DNA of 64,000 nt from RUG563 sp045589355 (GTDB taxonomy: Bacteria; Bacillota; Clostridia; Christensenellales; Aristaeellaceae). The stretch is from the NCBI GenBank assembly GCA_045589355.1, contig JAZNOW010000024.1, positions 1 to 64,000 on the forward strand. The letters are read 5' to 3'. Under the pieces are notes generated by a model. The model was given only the letters and a program-made list of their open reading frames with translations, did not search any database and was not told the DNA's origin. The position numbers were made by a program, and so were the translations under genes. Of the stretch, positions 1 to 8,550 are shown piece after piece (the first letter of the stretch is position 1; the number at the start of each line of letters is the position of its first letter).

Positions 1-252
1 TCTTCTAAGACCGCTTTGGCCTCCGACTTGCCGGATAAGCAGTACGGCGAAGAAATCTGCGCCTGCATCATCCTCAAAGACGGCGAAACCATGACGGTGG
101 AAGAAATGAAGGCCTTTGTTCTCTCCCACATGGCCAAGCACAAGGTGCCCAAGTATGTGGACTTTGTGGATTCCTTCCCCATGAATGCCGCCGGCAAAAT
201 TCTCAAATACAAAATGCGCGAAGAAGCCGCAAAGAAATTCTGCCAAGCTTAA
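1..252 (+). CDS. Acyl-CoA synthetase (AMP-forming), C-terminal fragment
   Basis: The frame is open from the first base, so this is the 3' end of a gene that begins left of the window. The 83 visible residues match the mobile C-terminal domain of ANL-superfamily acyl-CoA synthetases: a DKQYGEEICACI stretch, then HKVPKYVDFVDSFPMNAAGK, whose PxxxxGK is the A10 motif with the lysine needed for adenylation. The family activates a carboxylic acid to the acyl-adenylate and then to acyl-CoA in the cytoplasm. The substrate cannot be read from this part. A hairpin terminator follows the stop codon. Confidence 0.85.
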   Translation, partial: SSKTALASDLPDKQYGEEICACIILKDGETMTVEEMKAFVLSHMAKHKVPKYVDFVDSFPMNAAGKILKYKMREEAAKKFCQA

Positions 253-259
253 ATGCATC

Positions 260-290
260 AAGCCCACAGCCAGTCCCTGTGGGCTTTTCT
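260..290 (+). terminator. Rho-independent terminator after the acyl-CoA synthetase
   Basis: Arms AAGCCCACAG (260-269) and CTGTGGGCTT (277-286) form a 10-bp stem with a 7-base loop, followed by a short T-rich run. It separates the synthetase from the methyltransferase at 311. Confidence 0.75.
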
Positions 291-310
291 GTAACAGAAA
301 GAAGGTTCTT

Positions 311-1129
311 ATGACCGATTTTGATAAAATTCGCAGCTATTACAGCATGTTCAATGAGAATTCCCGTCTTTCTGCCGACCCCAGCGGGCAACTAGAATTC
401 ATGATGACCATGAAAAAGCTGCACCGATTTTTACAGCCATCATCCGCCATTCTTGACCTTGGCGGTGCATCCGGTGCCTACACTTTCCCTCTGGCCAAGG
501 AAGGCCACACCCTGTATCTGGCAGACCTTTCCCCCTCCCTGATTCAGCAGGCAAAGGATAAACTGGCAGTCAATCCCACTCCCAACATCCGCTCCTGCGA
601 TGTGGTCAATGCCCTGGATCTGAGCCGCTATCCTGATGGCATGTTCGATGCCGTATTGCTTTTTGGCCCTCTGTATCACTTGCTGGCTGAAGAAGAAAGA
701 CAGCAATGTGTCCGGGAAGTGCATCGGGTACTGCGTCCGGGTGGACAGGTGTTTGCGGCCTTTATTCCTAAGCTTTCCGGCGCCATTGCCATTGTGGACA
801 GGGCATGCTTTGCACCGCATCAGGTGAACAATGAAAATTTGCACCATGTGTTCCGGACAGGCCAGTTCATCAACAATGCTTCTACCGGCTTTCAGGAAGG
901 GTACTATCCCACATCCGAAGAAATCGTATCCCTGTTTGGTACAAACGGCTTTGAAAAAACACACCTGTCCTCCATCCGCGGCTTTGCTTACGAAAAGGAA
1001 GAGAAGATCTTCAACCTGCAGGATGAAAGGATGCGCCAGGAAATCCTGTATCTTGCAGAAGAAACCAGCGAAGAAGCCACTATCATTGAAACCTGTGGCC
1101 ACGCCCTGTATATTGGCAGAAAATCCTGA
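311..1129 (+). CDS. Class I SAM-dependent methyltransferase
   Basis: This 272-residue protein has the Rossmann methyltransferase fold. Motif I is LDLGGASGAY at about residues 49-58, the acidic ribose-binding residue is D72, and a DAVLLFGPLYHLL strand and LRPGG turn lie near 113-145, all typical of Methyltransf_11/25 proteins. It would transfer a methyl group from S-adenosylmethionine to a small molecule or protein that the sequence does not identify. The ATG at 311 follows AGAAAGAAGG; in-frame starts further upstream would run back through the terminator and into the preceding gene. It appears to be a single-gene unit between two terminators. Confidence 0.85.
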   Translation: MTDFDKIRSYYSMFNENSRLSADPSGQLEFMMTMKKLHRFLQPSSAILDLGGASGAYTFPLAKEGHTLYLADLSPSLIQQAKDKLAVNPTPNIRSCDVVNALDLSRYPDGMFDAVLLFGPLYHLLAEEERQQCVREVHRVLRPGGQVFAAFIPKLSGAIAIVDRACFAPHQVNNENLHHVFRTGQFINNASTGFQEGYYPTSEEIVSLFGTNGFEKTHLSSIRGFAYEKEEKIFNLQDERMRQEILYLAEETSEEATIIETCGHALYIGRKS

Positions 1130-1144
1130 TGAAGCGATACAGTC

Positions 1145-1183
1145 AAAAAAACCTCTGCATTTATCATGCAGAGGGTCTTTATT
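1145..1183. terminator. Bidirectional terminator between convergent genes
   Basis: CCTCTGCAT (1152-1160) pairs with ATGCAGAGG (1166-1174). On the minus strand the stem is followed by seven Ts, a strong signal for the GNAT gene; on the plus strand a weaker TCTTTATTT tail serves the methyltransferase. Confidence 0.8.
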
Positions 1184-1675
1184 TCATATGTTCTTTTTCA
1201 GAAATCCGCAGGTGAAGGGAAACCGATCAAATTTCTTGGTGCCAAGATGCACAAAGCCATGGTTTTCGTACCATGCCCGCAGCACCTTGTTTTCCTCCAC
1301 AATCCCGATATTTACCTGGGTACATCCAAGTTTCTTTGCCGCGTCAAACGCATGTTGCATCAGCGCTTCGCCAATGCCCTTGTGCCTGTATGCAGGAAGC
1401 ACGCACAGGTTGCTCATTTCGCACTGATTGTTTTCCTGCAGCATCAGCGAATAGTAGCCCACCATCTTATCGCCGTCAAAATACCCGTACATGGGCCGTT
1501 CTTCCCCATACATGTGCCATTTCAGGCGTTGTTCGTCGGTGGCAAAGGCAGTAAACCCAGGAGCATTTTTCTCCGTAAAGCCAAAGGCATCCGCCACTGT
1601 CCGGAAACTTTCCCTGATGACCTGCACACATTCTGCAATGTGCGCTTCATCCACTTTTCTGATCATTTTTATCAT
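1184..1675 (-). CDS. GNAT-family N-acetyltransferase
   Basis: A 163-residue single-domain acetyltransferase. The acetyl-CoA pyrophosphate-binding motif A is present as LPAYRHKGIGEALM (about 93-106, with the RxxGxG turn at 97-102), followed by the AWYENHGF motif B strand near 134-141. GNAT enzymes move an acetyl group from acetyl-CoA to an amine on a small molecule or protein; the acceptor is not evident. It is the last gene of a minus-strand series, 15 bases after the GH20 stop codon, and ends at the bidirectional terminator. A start at codon 4 (ATG at 1666) is also possible. Confidence 0.85.
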   Translation of the reverse strand: MIKMIRKVDEAHIAECVQVIRESFRTVADAFGFTEKNAPGFTAFATDEQRLKWHMYGEERPMYGYFDGDKMVGYYSLMLQENNQCEMSNLCVLPAYRHKGIGEALMQHAFDAAKKLGCTQVNIGIVEENKVLRAWYENHGFVHLGTKKFDRFPFTCGFLKKNI

Positions 1676-1690
1676 TCCGTTCCCTGTTGT

Positions 1691-3262
1691 TTACTCGAAA
1701 ATATGGTAAATCACATTGGCGCTGACGGCCATGGGCCAGTTGGTATACCAGTCGGTATCCGCAGGAAGGATTTCTTCTTCCAATTCCGGAATGTTGTCCG
1801 TCTGGCCGGTGAGGTAGGCGGAAATGGTGCGCTTTACATGCTCCATACGCCGCATTACGCCCCCCAGCCGCAAATCCTGAATTTCAAAGCCATGGGGCTT
1901 GTTTTCCAGCATCCACTGCTTTTCAAAAGCGGTGTAGAATTCTTCCAGTTTATCCTTGATGGTTTCACATTCCATCATGCAGGCAATGAGCGCTTTGTGA
2001 TCCTTTTCCTGATAGGCCTTGCGCAAACGTACACCGAAGCCGTATTTCAACGCCATCAGCCGGCACAGCTTTTGCTGGGAATCGAACAGATGCCCGAATG
2101 TCGGATGGCTCTTGCCCTCCTCCAGGGCGGCCGCCGCTTCCATGTAGCGTTTTCCGCCATCCTCCACCGCCGTCAGGTCGTGAATCCCCAGCAGCGGGTC
2201 GTTATAGAGCATTTTCTTTTCCGGGTTATTGAAATCCTTGTCCTTTTCCGGGGTAGCAGGCAAATCCAGCTGCATGAACAAGTCAAAGGAATAGCCAAAC
2301 ATTTTTTCAAAGCCATCCTTGATTACCCGTTCGTCCGTGATCCCCCTGGCCATCATGGCAGCGTAATACAGGGAGGGCAGTATATTGAACCGGCTGCCTT
2401 CGGCACCGTCATCTCCCCAGATGGTAAAGAAAATGTTTTCCACATTCTTTTTCACACATGCAGGCATGCTGGCCTTCGCCGTCTGAATGGAAAAACGGTT
2501 ATGAGGCGTAAAGCCGCACCAGTTCCACAGACCGCCGGCAAACCATGTTTCGTTGCAGATTTCACGGTATCCGTCGATCATTTCTTCATAATGTGCCTGT
2601 TCACGGGAATTATAATCCCAATACACCAGCTGCACATTTTCAGGTATTTTGTCCTTCACTTCGGAAATATCCAGCCCCTGCCGCTTCAGGTAGAAGAACA
2701 TATCCCCCCACATGATCAGCTGCTGGCCGTATTTTTCCGCAATTTTTGCCACCTTCTGTACATGCCGTAGCAGCATGTCCGTTCTGTTTTGATAGCCGTT
2801 CTTTTTCAGGTACTTGCCAAGGCCCATGAACATGGCTTCATCCATGCCCACATTCACCGTGCGGCTTTCAAAGCATTGGTCGCAGGTACGCAGCATATCG
2901 TCAATCAGCTGATAGGTTTTTTCTTCATCCAGCAGCAAAATGTCATGGCAATCGTGCACATCCGCATAATCGGGCCAACGGAAAATGCTGCGCAAATGGG
3001 CCAGCGTCTGAATGCAGGGAATCATCTCCATCCCCTTTTCCCTGGCATAGGCATCCATTTCCTTCATCTCTTCCCGGGTATACCGGCCCCTTAAGTAGCC
3101 AAAGTGGGGATGGCCGTCCATTTCGTAAGTATCCTCGGTATACAGCATCAGGCAATTGTAGCCCATGCGGACGGTCAGGTCAATCCAGCGGTACACCGCT
3201 TCCTTCTTCATCACCGCATTGCGGCTGCAGTCGATCATGGTGCCCAATCGCTTCATGGCCAT
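1691..3262 (-). CDS. GH20 exo-beta-N-acetylhexosaminidase, compact form
   Basis: This 523-residue glycosidase closely resembles the catalytic part of Streptococcus pneumoniae GH20C as I remember it: shared blocks include MIDCSRNAV (9-17), the MGYNCLMLYTEDTY region (33-46), FGYLRGRY (54-61) and IPCIQTLAHL (81-90). The Asp-Glu catalytic pair of GH20 substrate-assisted cleavage is D141-E142 in NVGMDEA. It should remove terminal GlcNAc or GalNAc from glycans. No signal peptide is seen, so it acts in the cytoplasm on imported sugars. Unlike GH20C it lacks the roughly 90-residue N-terminal domain: the coding sequence begins almost at the barrel, with an AAGGGGG ribosome site in front of the ATG. 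Confidence 0.88.
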   Translation of the reverse strand: MAMKRLGTMIDCSRNAVMKKEAVYRWIDLTVRMGYNCLMLYTEDTYEMDGHPHFGYLRGRYTREEMKEMDAYAREKGMEMIPCIQTLAHLRSIFRWPDYADVHDCHDILLLDEEKTYQLIDDMLRTCDQCFESRTVNVGMDEAMFMGLGKYLKKNGYQNRTDMLLRHVQKVAKIAEKYGQQLIMWGDMFFYLKRQGLDISEVKDKIPENVQLVYWDYNSREQAHYEEMIDGYREICNETWFAGGLWNWCGFTPHNRFSIQTAKASMPACVKKNVENIFFTIWGDDGAEGSRFNILPSLYYAAMMARGITDERVIKDGFEKMFGYSFDLFMQLDLPATPEKDKDFNNPEKKMLYNDPLLGIHDLTAVEDGGKRYMEAAAALEEGKSHPTFGHLFDSQQKLCRLMALKYGFGVRLRKAYQEKDHKALIACMMECETIKDKLEEFYTAFEKQWMLENKPHGFEIQDLRLGGVMRRMEHVKRTISAYLTGQTDNIPELEEEILPADTDWYTNWPMAVSANVIYHIFE

Positions 3263-3278
3263 TTAGCATCCCCCTTTG

Positions 3279-4472
3279 TTATTCAATGTTCTCAAACAGA
3301 TCGTTCATCCCCGTATCCGGCCCCACCGTAGAATAGTAAAGCCCGAACAGGGAATTATCGTAAGGCCCGAAATCCTCCACGGCATAGGTTCCCGTTACAT
3401 ACTGGCTCTGATGCAGTTCAAACGCTTCGCTGGTCACTTCGTGAATGGTCTTGCCGTCAAATGCTTCCATGGGCTGACGCCAGTCAAAATCAATCTGCCC
3501 CAGGTCCCCTTCGTACAGGTGGATGTATGCTTTTTTCACCTGCCATACGCCGTATTCCTTGGCGGAAGCAGGGTATTTTTTCGGATCGGCCGCATATTCA
3601 ACACACTTTTGCACCGCATAGCAGCAGGCTTTGTGTGCGCCGTGGCCGTATTCGCCCTCCACGTCGTGGGTCACGATCACGTCCGGCTGATACTTGCGGA
3701 TCATTTCCGTTACATATTCCAGCAGCTTTTCTTCGCCCCAGATGTTCAGGCATTCCTTTTTGCCCATGGTGTATTTATCGGGGAATTTTCCGACGGGCAG
3801 TTCCGGGTACGCCTTCACACCGCAATGCCACAGGCCGTTCAAAAGTTCCGTTTTCCGGTACCCGGCCATGCGCACCACGTGCACGTCGATCACGTTTTTC
3901 TCTTCCACCGTGTTGTAATAGGGAATCACGCCCCCCATGAACAAAAGCTCGTCATCGGGGTGCGCCGTCAATACCATCAGATCCGCCTTACCTTCGAACG
4001 GCTGCCAGCGCTGCACCCATTGGGGCAATTGGCCCTGGGAAAACACGTGCAGCTTGATAATACCCATCTGCACATCTTTTCGTACGCTCTGCATGCGGAA
4101 ATGGGAAAGCGGTTCATCAAAAGGAATGTATTGGTTGTAATACCTGTCCGTACAGGTTTTTACATCCACCCATTCCTTATCTTTTTCGCCGGGCACCTGG
4201 ATCACCACGTCCACCGGTTCCTGGCCCCACTGGATGTAAATGCCCTGGCAAGGCCTGCCGTCCGGTGTGGTCACTTCCACAAAGCCGCCCTTGAACACCG
4301 TTTCCCACATGGTACGGTTGATATCATCCAGCATTTTCTTTTTGTCGTCACCGTAAATATTCACCTTGATTTTGCATTCTCCTGCCATATCCTGCGCCTC
4401 TTCCGCGCAGACAGAAAATGCGGCGCCCATCAGAAGGATAGCCGTCATCAACAAAAGAAAACACCTTTTCAT
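3279..4472 (-). CDS. Exported PIG-L/LmbE-family deacetylase
   Basis: A 397-residue protein with an N-terminal signal peptide (hydrophobic residues about 5-20, likely cleavage after SVCA near 23). A domain of about 140 residues with no recognised motif comes first, then the PIG-L catalytic domain with the zinc motif AHPDDE (170-175) and the downstream GHGAH (276-280). The family removes acetyl groups from N-acetylglucosamine-type substrates. Its place 16 bases before the GH20 hexosaminidase suggests a joint role with amino sugars, with the deacetylase outside and the hexosaminidase inside the cell. That functional link is inferred from position only. Confidence 0.85.
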   Translation of the reverse strand: MKRCFLLLMTAILLMGAAFSVCAEEAQDMAGECKIKVNIYGDDKKKMLDDINRTMWETVFKGGFVEVTTPDGRPCQGIYIQWGQEPVDVVIQVPGEKDKEWVDVKTCTDRYYNQYIPFDEPLSHFRMQSVRKDVQMGIIKLHVFSQGQLPQWVQRWQPFEGKADLMVLTAHPDDELLFMGGVIPYYNTVEEKNVIDVHVVRMAGYRKTELLNGLWHCGVKAYPELPVGKFPDKYTMGKKECLNIWGEEKLLEYVTEMIRKYQPDVIVTHDVEGEYGHGAHKACCYAVQKCVEYAADPKKYPASAKEYGVWQVKKAYIHLYEGDLGQIDFDWRQPMEAFDGKTIHEVTSEAFELHQSQYVTGTYAVEDFGPYDNSLFGLYYSTVGPDTGMNDLFENIE

Positions 4473-4488
4473 CCGTACTTCACTGCCT

Positions 4489-5733
4489 TCATTTCATGTA
4501 TTTCAGATACTTGTCTGCCTGCTTCCCCACCACGGCAAAGCTGCATGGCCCGGACAGAATATCCTTCGCCACCTGGCGCACATCTTCCTGCGTTACACTT
4601 TCAATGGCCCGGATGGTGTCTTCCGGCGGAATATACCGGCCCAGCAAAATCTGGTTATGGCCCATGCTGCTCATGCGGCTGTAGGCGCTTTCCAGGCCTA
4701 GAATAAAGCCGCCTTTCACATGTGCCTTGGCCTGCAGGAATTCTTTTTCCGTAATGCCCTTTTCCACAAACAGCTGTGCTTCTTCTTCAATCAATTGCAG
4801 CACCTGCTGTACATGCTTGGGAGACGTGGCTGCATACACGCTGAATTCACCGCAGCCGGGATAATTGGAAGGCCCGCTGTATACGGAATAGGCCATGCCC
4901 CTTTCTTCCCGGATCTTCTGGAACAGCCGGCTGGACATGCCGCCGCCGAAAATGGTATTCATCACTGCCATCTCGTATACCCGTTTGCTGCCCATTTCCA
5001 GCCCCTTGTAGGAAAGGGCCAGGTGCACCTGCTCGGTATCCTTATGGCGGCTCAGTTTTCTTTCTTCATCAATGGTTTTGCAGGCAGGAAACGCCATGCC
5101 TTTTGCCCCCTGCCAGCTGTCGAAGGTGTCTTCCAAGAGCTGCTTCACCTGCTCCACCTTTACATTGCCCGCAATGGCAATCACAGCGTTTTCCGGGCCG
5201 TAATGCCGGCTGCGGAAACGGAAAAGATCCTCCGAAGAATATTTTTCAATTCTTTCCGACGGGCCAAGGATGGTGCGGCCAAGGGGCTGATTGCCAAAGG
5301 CCGCTTCGGCCAGCAGATCAAACACCACGTCTTCCGGGCTGTCTTCCACCATGGCAATCTCTTCCAGCACCACAGACCTTTCCTTGTCCAGTTCTGCCGG
5401 TTCGATGGAAGGGCTGCAAACAATATCGGCCAGGATATCCGCCGCCTTGGGCAGATCCTCGTCGATCACTTTGCAATAATAATTGGTGCACAGCTTGCTG
5501 GTGGAAGCATTCATCATGCCGCCGATCATGTCCATCTCTTCCGCAATCTGGCGGGCGGTACGCTTCTTGGTCCCTTTGAACGCCATGTGTTCCATCAGAT
5601 GGGAAAGGCCGTTGTCCTCTGCCGTTTCCAGAATGCTGCCTGCTTTCACCCACACCCCGATGGATGCAGAACGAAGATAGGGCATTTCTTCCACCATCAC
5701 CGTCAAACCGTTGCTGAGCAAAAATTTCTCCAT
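4489..5733 (-). CDS. mlpA: M16 zinc peptidase, MlpA/YmxG-like
   Basis: A 414-residue insulinase-family (M16) peptidase. The inverted zinc motif HLMEH is at residues 45-49, and the third ligand lies in the VVLEEIAMVE helix near 121-130; the C-terminal half carries the usual GGMSSRLFQ and RGMAYSVYS segments. The size fits the one-chain processing-peptidase type found in Gram-positive bacteria. In Bacillus subtilis the homologue lies in the rpsO-pnpA region, and the same order is seen here. I placed the start at MEKFLL because the in-frame codons before it encode the AAGGGAAG ribosome site. There is no signal peptide, so it is cytoplasmic. Confidence 0.9.
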   Translation of the reverse strand: MEKFLLSNGLTVMVEEMPYLRSASIGVWVKAGSILETAEDNGLSHLMEHMAFKGTKKRTARQIAEEMDMIGGMMNASTSKLCTNYYCKVIDEDLPKAADILADIVCSPSIEPAELDKERSVVLEEIAMVEDSPEDVVFDLLAEAAFGNQPLGRTILGPSERIEKYSSEDLFRFRSRHYGPENAVIAIAGNVKVEQVKQLLEDTFDSWQGAKGMAFPACKTIDEERKLSRHKDTEQVHLALSYKGLEMGSKRVYEMAVMNTIFGGGMSSRLFQKIREERGMAYSVYSGPSNYPGCGEFSVYAATSPKHVQQVLQLIEEEAQLFVEKGITEKEFLQAKAHVKGGFILGLESAYSRMSSMGHNQILLGRYIPPEDTIRAIESVTQEDVRQVAKDILSGPCSFAVVGKQADKYLKYMK

Positions 5734-5756
5734 GCTACTTCCCTTTTTCAATTTTA

Positions 5757-5793
5757 TCAAAACAGGAGGGAAACTATCTTTAGCTTCCCCCCT
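5757..5793 (-). terminator. Hairpin between pnp and the M16 peptidase gene
   Basis: On the minus strand CAGGGGGGAAGCT pairs imperfectly with AGTTTCCCTCCTG around a short AAAGAT loop, then TTTTGAT follows. It may act as a partial terminator that lowers M16 expression relative to PNPase. Confidence 0.55.
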
Positions 5794-5813
5794 GCTTGTC
5801 TCATTATACGTTT

Positions 5814-7967
5814 TTACTTGCGCTCGGGGCGGCCGTCACGACGGGGCGGACGGTTGCCGGCGGGGCGGGCAAAATTGGTGTTTTCGTACACGATGTCATT
5901 GCGGATCAGGTTGATGCGGCCCTGGCTGTCGATTTCGCAAACCTTCACTTCCAGTTCGTCGCCAACGTTCACCACGTCTTCCACCTTTTCCACGCGCTTG
6001 TTATCCAGCTTGGAAATGTGGATCATGCCATCCTTGCCGCCTACCAGTTCCACGAAGGCGCCGAAGTTCATGATGCGGACTACCTTACCGGTGAACACAT
6101 CGCCCACTTCGATATCCTTGGCAATGCCCAGAATGATGGCCTTGGCCTTATCGGCAGCAGCCTGGTCGGGCGTGGAAATGAACACGCGGCCATCGTCTTC
6201 GATGTCGATCTTCACGCCGGTTTCGGCAATGATCTTGTTGATCATCTTGCCGCCGGGCCCGATCACTTCGCGGATCTTTTCGGGGTTGATGGTGAAGTTG
6301 ATGATCTTGGGAGCGAACTTGCTCAGGTTCTGCCGGGGTTCGCCGATGGTATCCAGCATGATCTTGAGGATATGCAGGCGGCCTTCCAGAGCCTGGCTGA
6401 GAGCGCGGCTCAGGATTTCGCGGTTGATACCCTTGATCTTGATATCCATCTGGATGGCGGTGATACCGTTCATGGTACCGGCCACTTTGAAGTCCATATC
6501 GCCCAGGAAGTCTTCCAGGCCCTGGATGTCGGTCAGCACGGCGATCTTGTCGCTTTCGGTATCCTGGATCAGGCCCATGGCCACACCGGCAACGGGAGCA
6601 TGGATCGGCACGCCGGCATCCATCAGGCTCAGGGTGCTGCCGCACACGGAAGCCATGGAGGAAGAGCCGTTGCTGCCCATGATTTCGGAAACCAGGCGCA
6701 GGGCATAGGGGAATTCTTCTTCGGTGGGGATCACGGGCACCAGAGCGCGTTCGGCCAGGGCACCATGGCCGATCTCACGACGATTGGGGCTGCGCAGGCG
6801 GCCGGCTTCACCGGTGGCGTAAGAGGGCATGTTGTACTGGTGCATGTAGCGCTTGCTTTCTTCACTGGACAGGCCATCCAGCTGCTGGGCTTCGCTCACC
6901 ATGCCCAGGGTGGACACGGTCAGGGCCTGGGTTTCACCACGGGTGAACACGGCGGAACCATGGGTGCGGGGCAGCACGCCCACTTCGCACCAGATGGGGC
7001 GAACTTCGGTCACCTTACGGCCGTCGGGACGGATGCCTTCGTCCAGGATCTTGCGGCGCATAACTTCCTTGTTCAGGTAGTACAATGCATCAGCCACTTC
7101 GCTTTCACGGCCGGGGAAGATATCTGCAAAGTGTTCGGCCACGTCGGCAGACACTTCGGCTTCGCGGGCCTGGCGTTCCTTGCGGACGGTGGTTTCGTAC
7201 ACATACTTGCACTTATCCAGGGCATATTCACGGACAGCGGCCTTGATATCGTCGCCGGTGGTGACCAGGGGGAATTCGCTCTTGGGCTTGCCGATTTCGG
7301 CAGTGATCTTTTCCTGGAAGGCCACCAGTTCCTTGATGCTTTCATGGGCAAACAGGATGGCGTCCATCATGGCGTCTTCGCTGACTTCATTGGCACCGGC
7401 TTCCACCATCATGATGGCGTCCTTGGTACCGGCCACGGTCACGTGCATATCGGAAGCGGCAGACTGGGCTTCGGTGGGGTTGATGATGAATTCACCGTTC
7501 ACGCGGGCCACGACCACAGCAGCGGTGGGGCCGCCCCAGGGAATGTTGGAGATCATCAGGGCGATGGAAGAACCCAGCATGGCCGGGAATTCCGGAGGGG
7601 TATCGGGGTCCACAGACAGAGTCTGGGCCACAACCTGCACGTCATTGCGCATGCCTTTGTTGAACAAAGGGCGCAGGGGACGGTCGATCAGGCGGCAGGT
7701 CAGGGTCGCCTTATCGGTGGGCTTGCCTTCCCGCTTATAAAAACCACCGGGGATCTTACCCACAGCATACTGCTTTTCTTCAAAGTCCACGGTCAGGGGG
7801 AAGAAATCCACGCCTTCACGGGCCTTATCGGAAGCAGTGGCGTTCACCAGCACCACGGTGTCACCGTAGCGAACCACGGCAGAGCCACCGGCCTGCTGGG
7901 CATACTTGCCAAATTCCAGCGTCAGGGTACGACCGGCAAATTCCATTGAGTAACTCTTGTAATCCAT
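5814..7967 (-). CDS. pnp: Polyribonucleotide nucleotidyltransferase (PNPase)
   Basis: A 717-residue protein, the usual length. It has two RNase PH domains separated by a helical linker, then a KH domain with the GPGG turn (VIGPGGKMINKI) and an S1 domain (VGDVFTGKVVRIMNFGAFVEL), ending in an Arg-rich tail. PNPase degrades RNA 3' to 5' by phosphorolysis and takes part in mRNA turnover. The start is MDYKSY at 7967: the seven in-frame codons before it encode the AGGAGAAG ribosome site. It lies downstream of rpsO, separated by a long folded segment that may control read-through. Confidence 0.97.
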   Translation of the reverse strand: MDYKSYSMEFAGRTLTLEFGKYAQQAGGSAVVRYGDTVVLVNATASDKAREGVDFFPLTVDFEEKQYAVGKIPGGFYKREGKPTDKATLTCRLIDRPLRPLFNKGMRNDVQVVAQTLSVDPDTPPEFPAMLGSSIALMISNIPWGGPTAAVVVARVNGEFIINPTEAQSAASDMHVTVAGTKDAIMMVEAGANEVSEDAMMDAILFAHESIKELVAFQEKITAEIGKPKSEFPLVTTGDDIKAAVREYALDKCKYVYETTVRKERQAREAEVSADVAEHFADIFPGRESEVADALYYLNKEVMRRKILDEGIRPDGRKVTEVRPIWCEVGVLPRTHGSAVFTRGETQALTVSTLGMVSEAQQLDGLSSEESKRYMHQYNMPSYATGEAGRLRSPNRREIGHGALAERALVPVIPTEEEFPYALRLVSEIMGSNGSSSMASVCGSTLSLMDAGVPIHAPVAGVAMGLIQDTESDKIAVLTDIQGLEDFLGDMDFKVAGTMNGITAIQMDIKIKGINREILSRALSQALEGRLHILKIMLDTIGEPRQNLSKFAPKIINFTINPEKIREVIGPGGKMINKIIAETGVKIDIEDDGRVFISTPDQAAADKAKAIILGIAKDIEVGDVFTGKVVRIMNFGAFVELVGGKDGMIHISKLDNKRVEKVEDVVNVGDELEVKVCEIDSQGRINLIRNDIVYENTNFARPAGNRPPRRDGRPERK

Positions 7968-8020
7968 TTTTCTCTTCTCCTCACACACTCACTCACCCAT
8001 GGGCCCCTGCCCACAGGCTG

Positions 8021-8093
8021 AAATAAAGGGACTGCAAGCCACGAGGCTTCTTTTTCCGGCTTTCACCGGCTGCCAGCCTCCGGCAGCAGTCCC
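8021..8093 (-). promoter_or_regulatory. Folded rpsO-pnp intercistronic element (terminator or processing site)
   Basis: An 8-bp outer stem (GGGACTGC 8028-8035 with GCAGTCCC 8086-8093) encloses at least two smaller hairpins, including CCGG-TGAAAG-CCGG and AAGCC-TCGT-GGCTT read on the minus strand. TTTATTT follows the outer stem on that strand. It can be a terminator of rpsO with partial read-through, or a double-stranded RNA target for RNase III like the known PNPase autoregulation site in other bacteria. The second option is inference. Confidence 0.55.
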
Positions 8094-8104
8094 CTATTTG
8101 CGCA

Positions 8105-8368
8105 TTACTTACGCAGGCCCAGCTTCGCGATCAGTTCACGATAGCGTTCGATGTCCGTCTTCATCAGGTAGTCCAGCAGGCCACGGCGCTGACCAACCAT
8201 CAAAAGCAGGCCGCGACGGGAATGATGGTCCTTCTTGTTGAGCTTGAGATGCTCGTTCAGGTGATTGATGCGCTGGGTGAGCAGAGCAACCTGAACTTCG
8301 GGAGAACCGGTGTCGCCTTCATGACGGGCATAGGTTTGCATGATCTGAGCCTTGAGTTCCTTATCCAT
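8105..8368 (-). CDS. rpsO: 30S ribosomal protein S15 (uS15)
   Basis: An 87-residue protein of standard S15 length. It carries the family blocks HEGDTGSPEVQVALLTQRI (about 16-34), LNEHLKLNKKDHHSRRGLL (37-55) and the terminal YRELIAKLGLRK. S15 binds the central domain of 16S rRNA and nucleates platform assembly. I chose MDKELK because AGGAGGAAA lies just upstream; a longer reading adds 18 residues unlike S15. It is the first gene of the rpsO-pnp-M16 block. Confidence 0.97.
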   Translation of the reverse strand: MDKELKAQIMQTYARHEGDTGSPEVQVALLTQRINHLNEHLKLNKKDHHSRRGLLLMVGQRRGLLDYLMKTDIERYRELIAKLGLRK

Positions 8369-8464
8369 TTGAGTTTCCTCCTTCTTGGGGTGTGGCAGCC
8401 CCTGTTTCGAATCGCCGTTCACTCAGGCAGGACGTTGGAGTATCGCCATCCCGGGCAAACGGTT

Positions 8465-8507
8465 CTAAAAAACCACGCCTTTCATTTTAGCATGTCAGGC
8501 GTGGTTT
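8465..8507 (-). terminator. Terminator of the uracil permease gene
   Basis: AAACCACGCCT (8470-8480) pairs with AGGCGTGGTTT (8497-8507), an 11-bp stem followed on the minus strand by six Ts. It isolates the permease gene from rpsO. Confidence 0.85.
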
Positions 8508-8550
8508 GTAAATATGTTTTTCCGGAAAAATTTATCTTTTTTTCAGGAAA

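Noticed and set aside
4720..7949. Long plus-strand open frames opposite the M16 peptidase and PNPase genes
   Set aside because: They mirror the codon bias of well-supported minus-strand genes and contain no recognisable domain or ribosome site.
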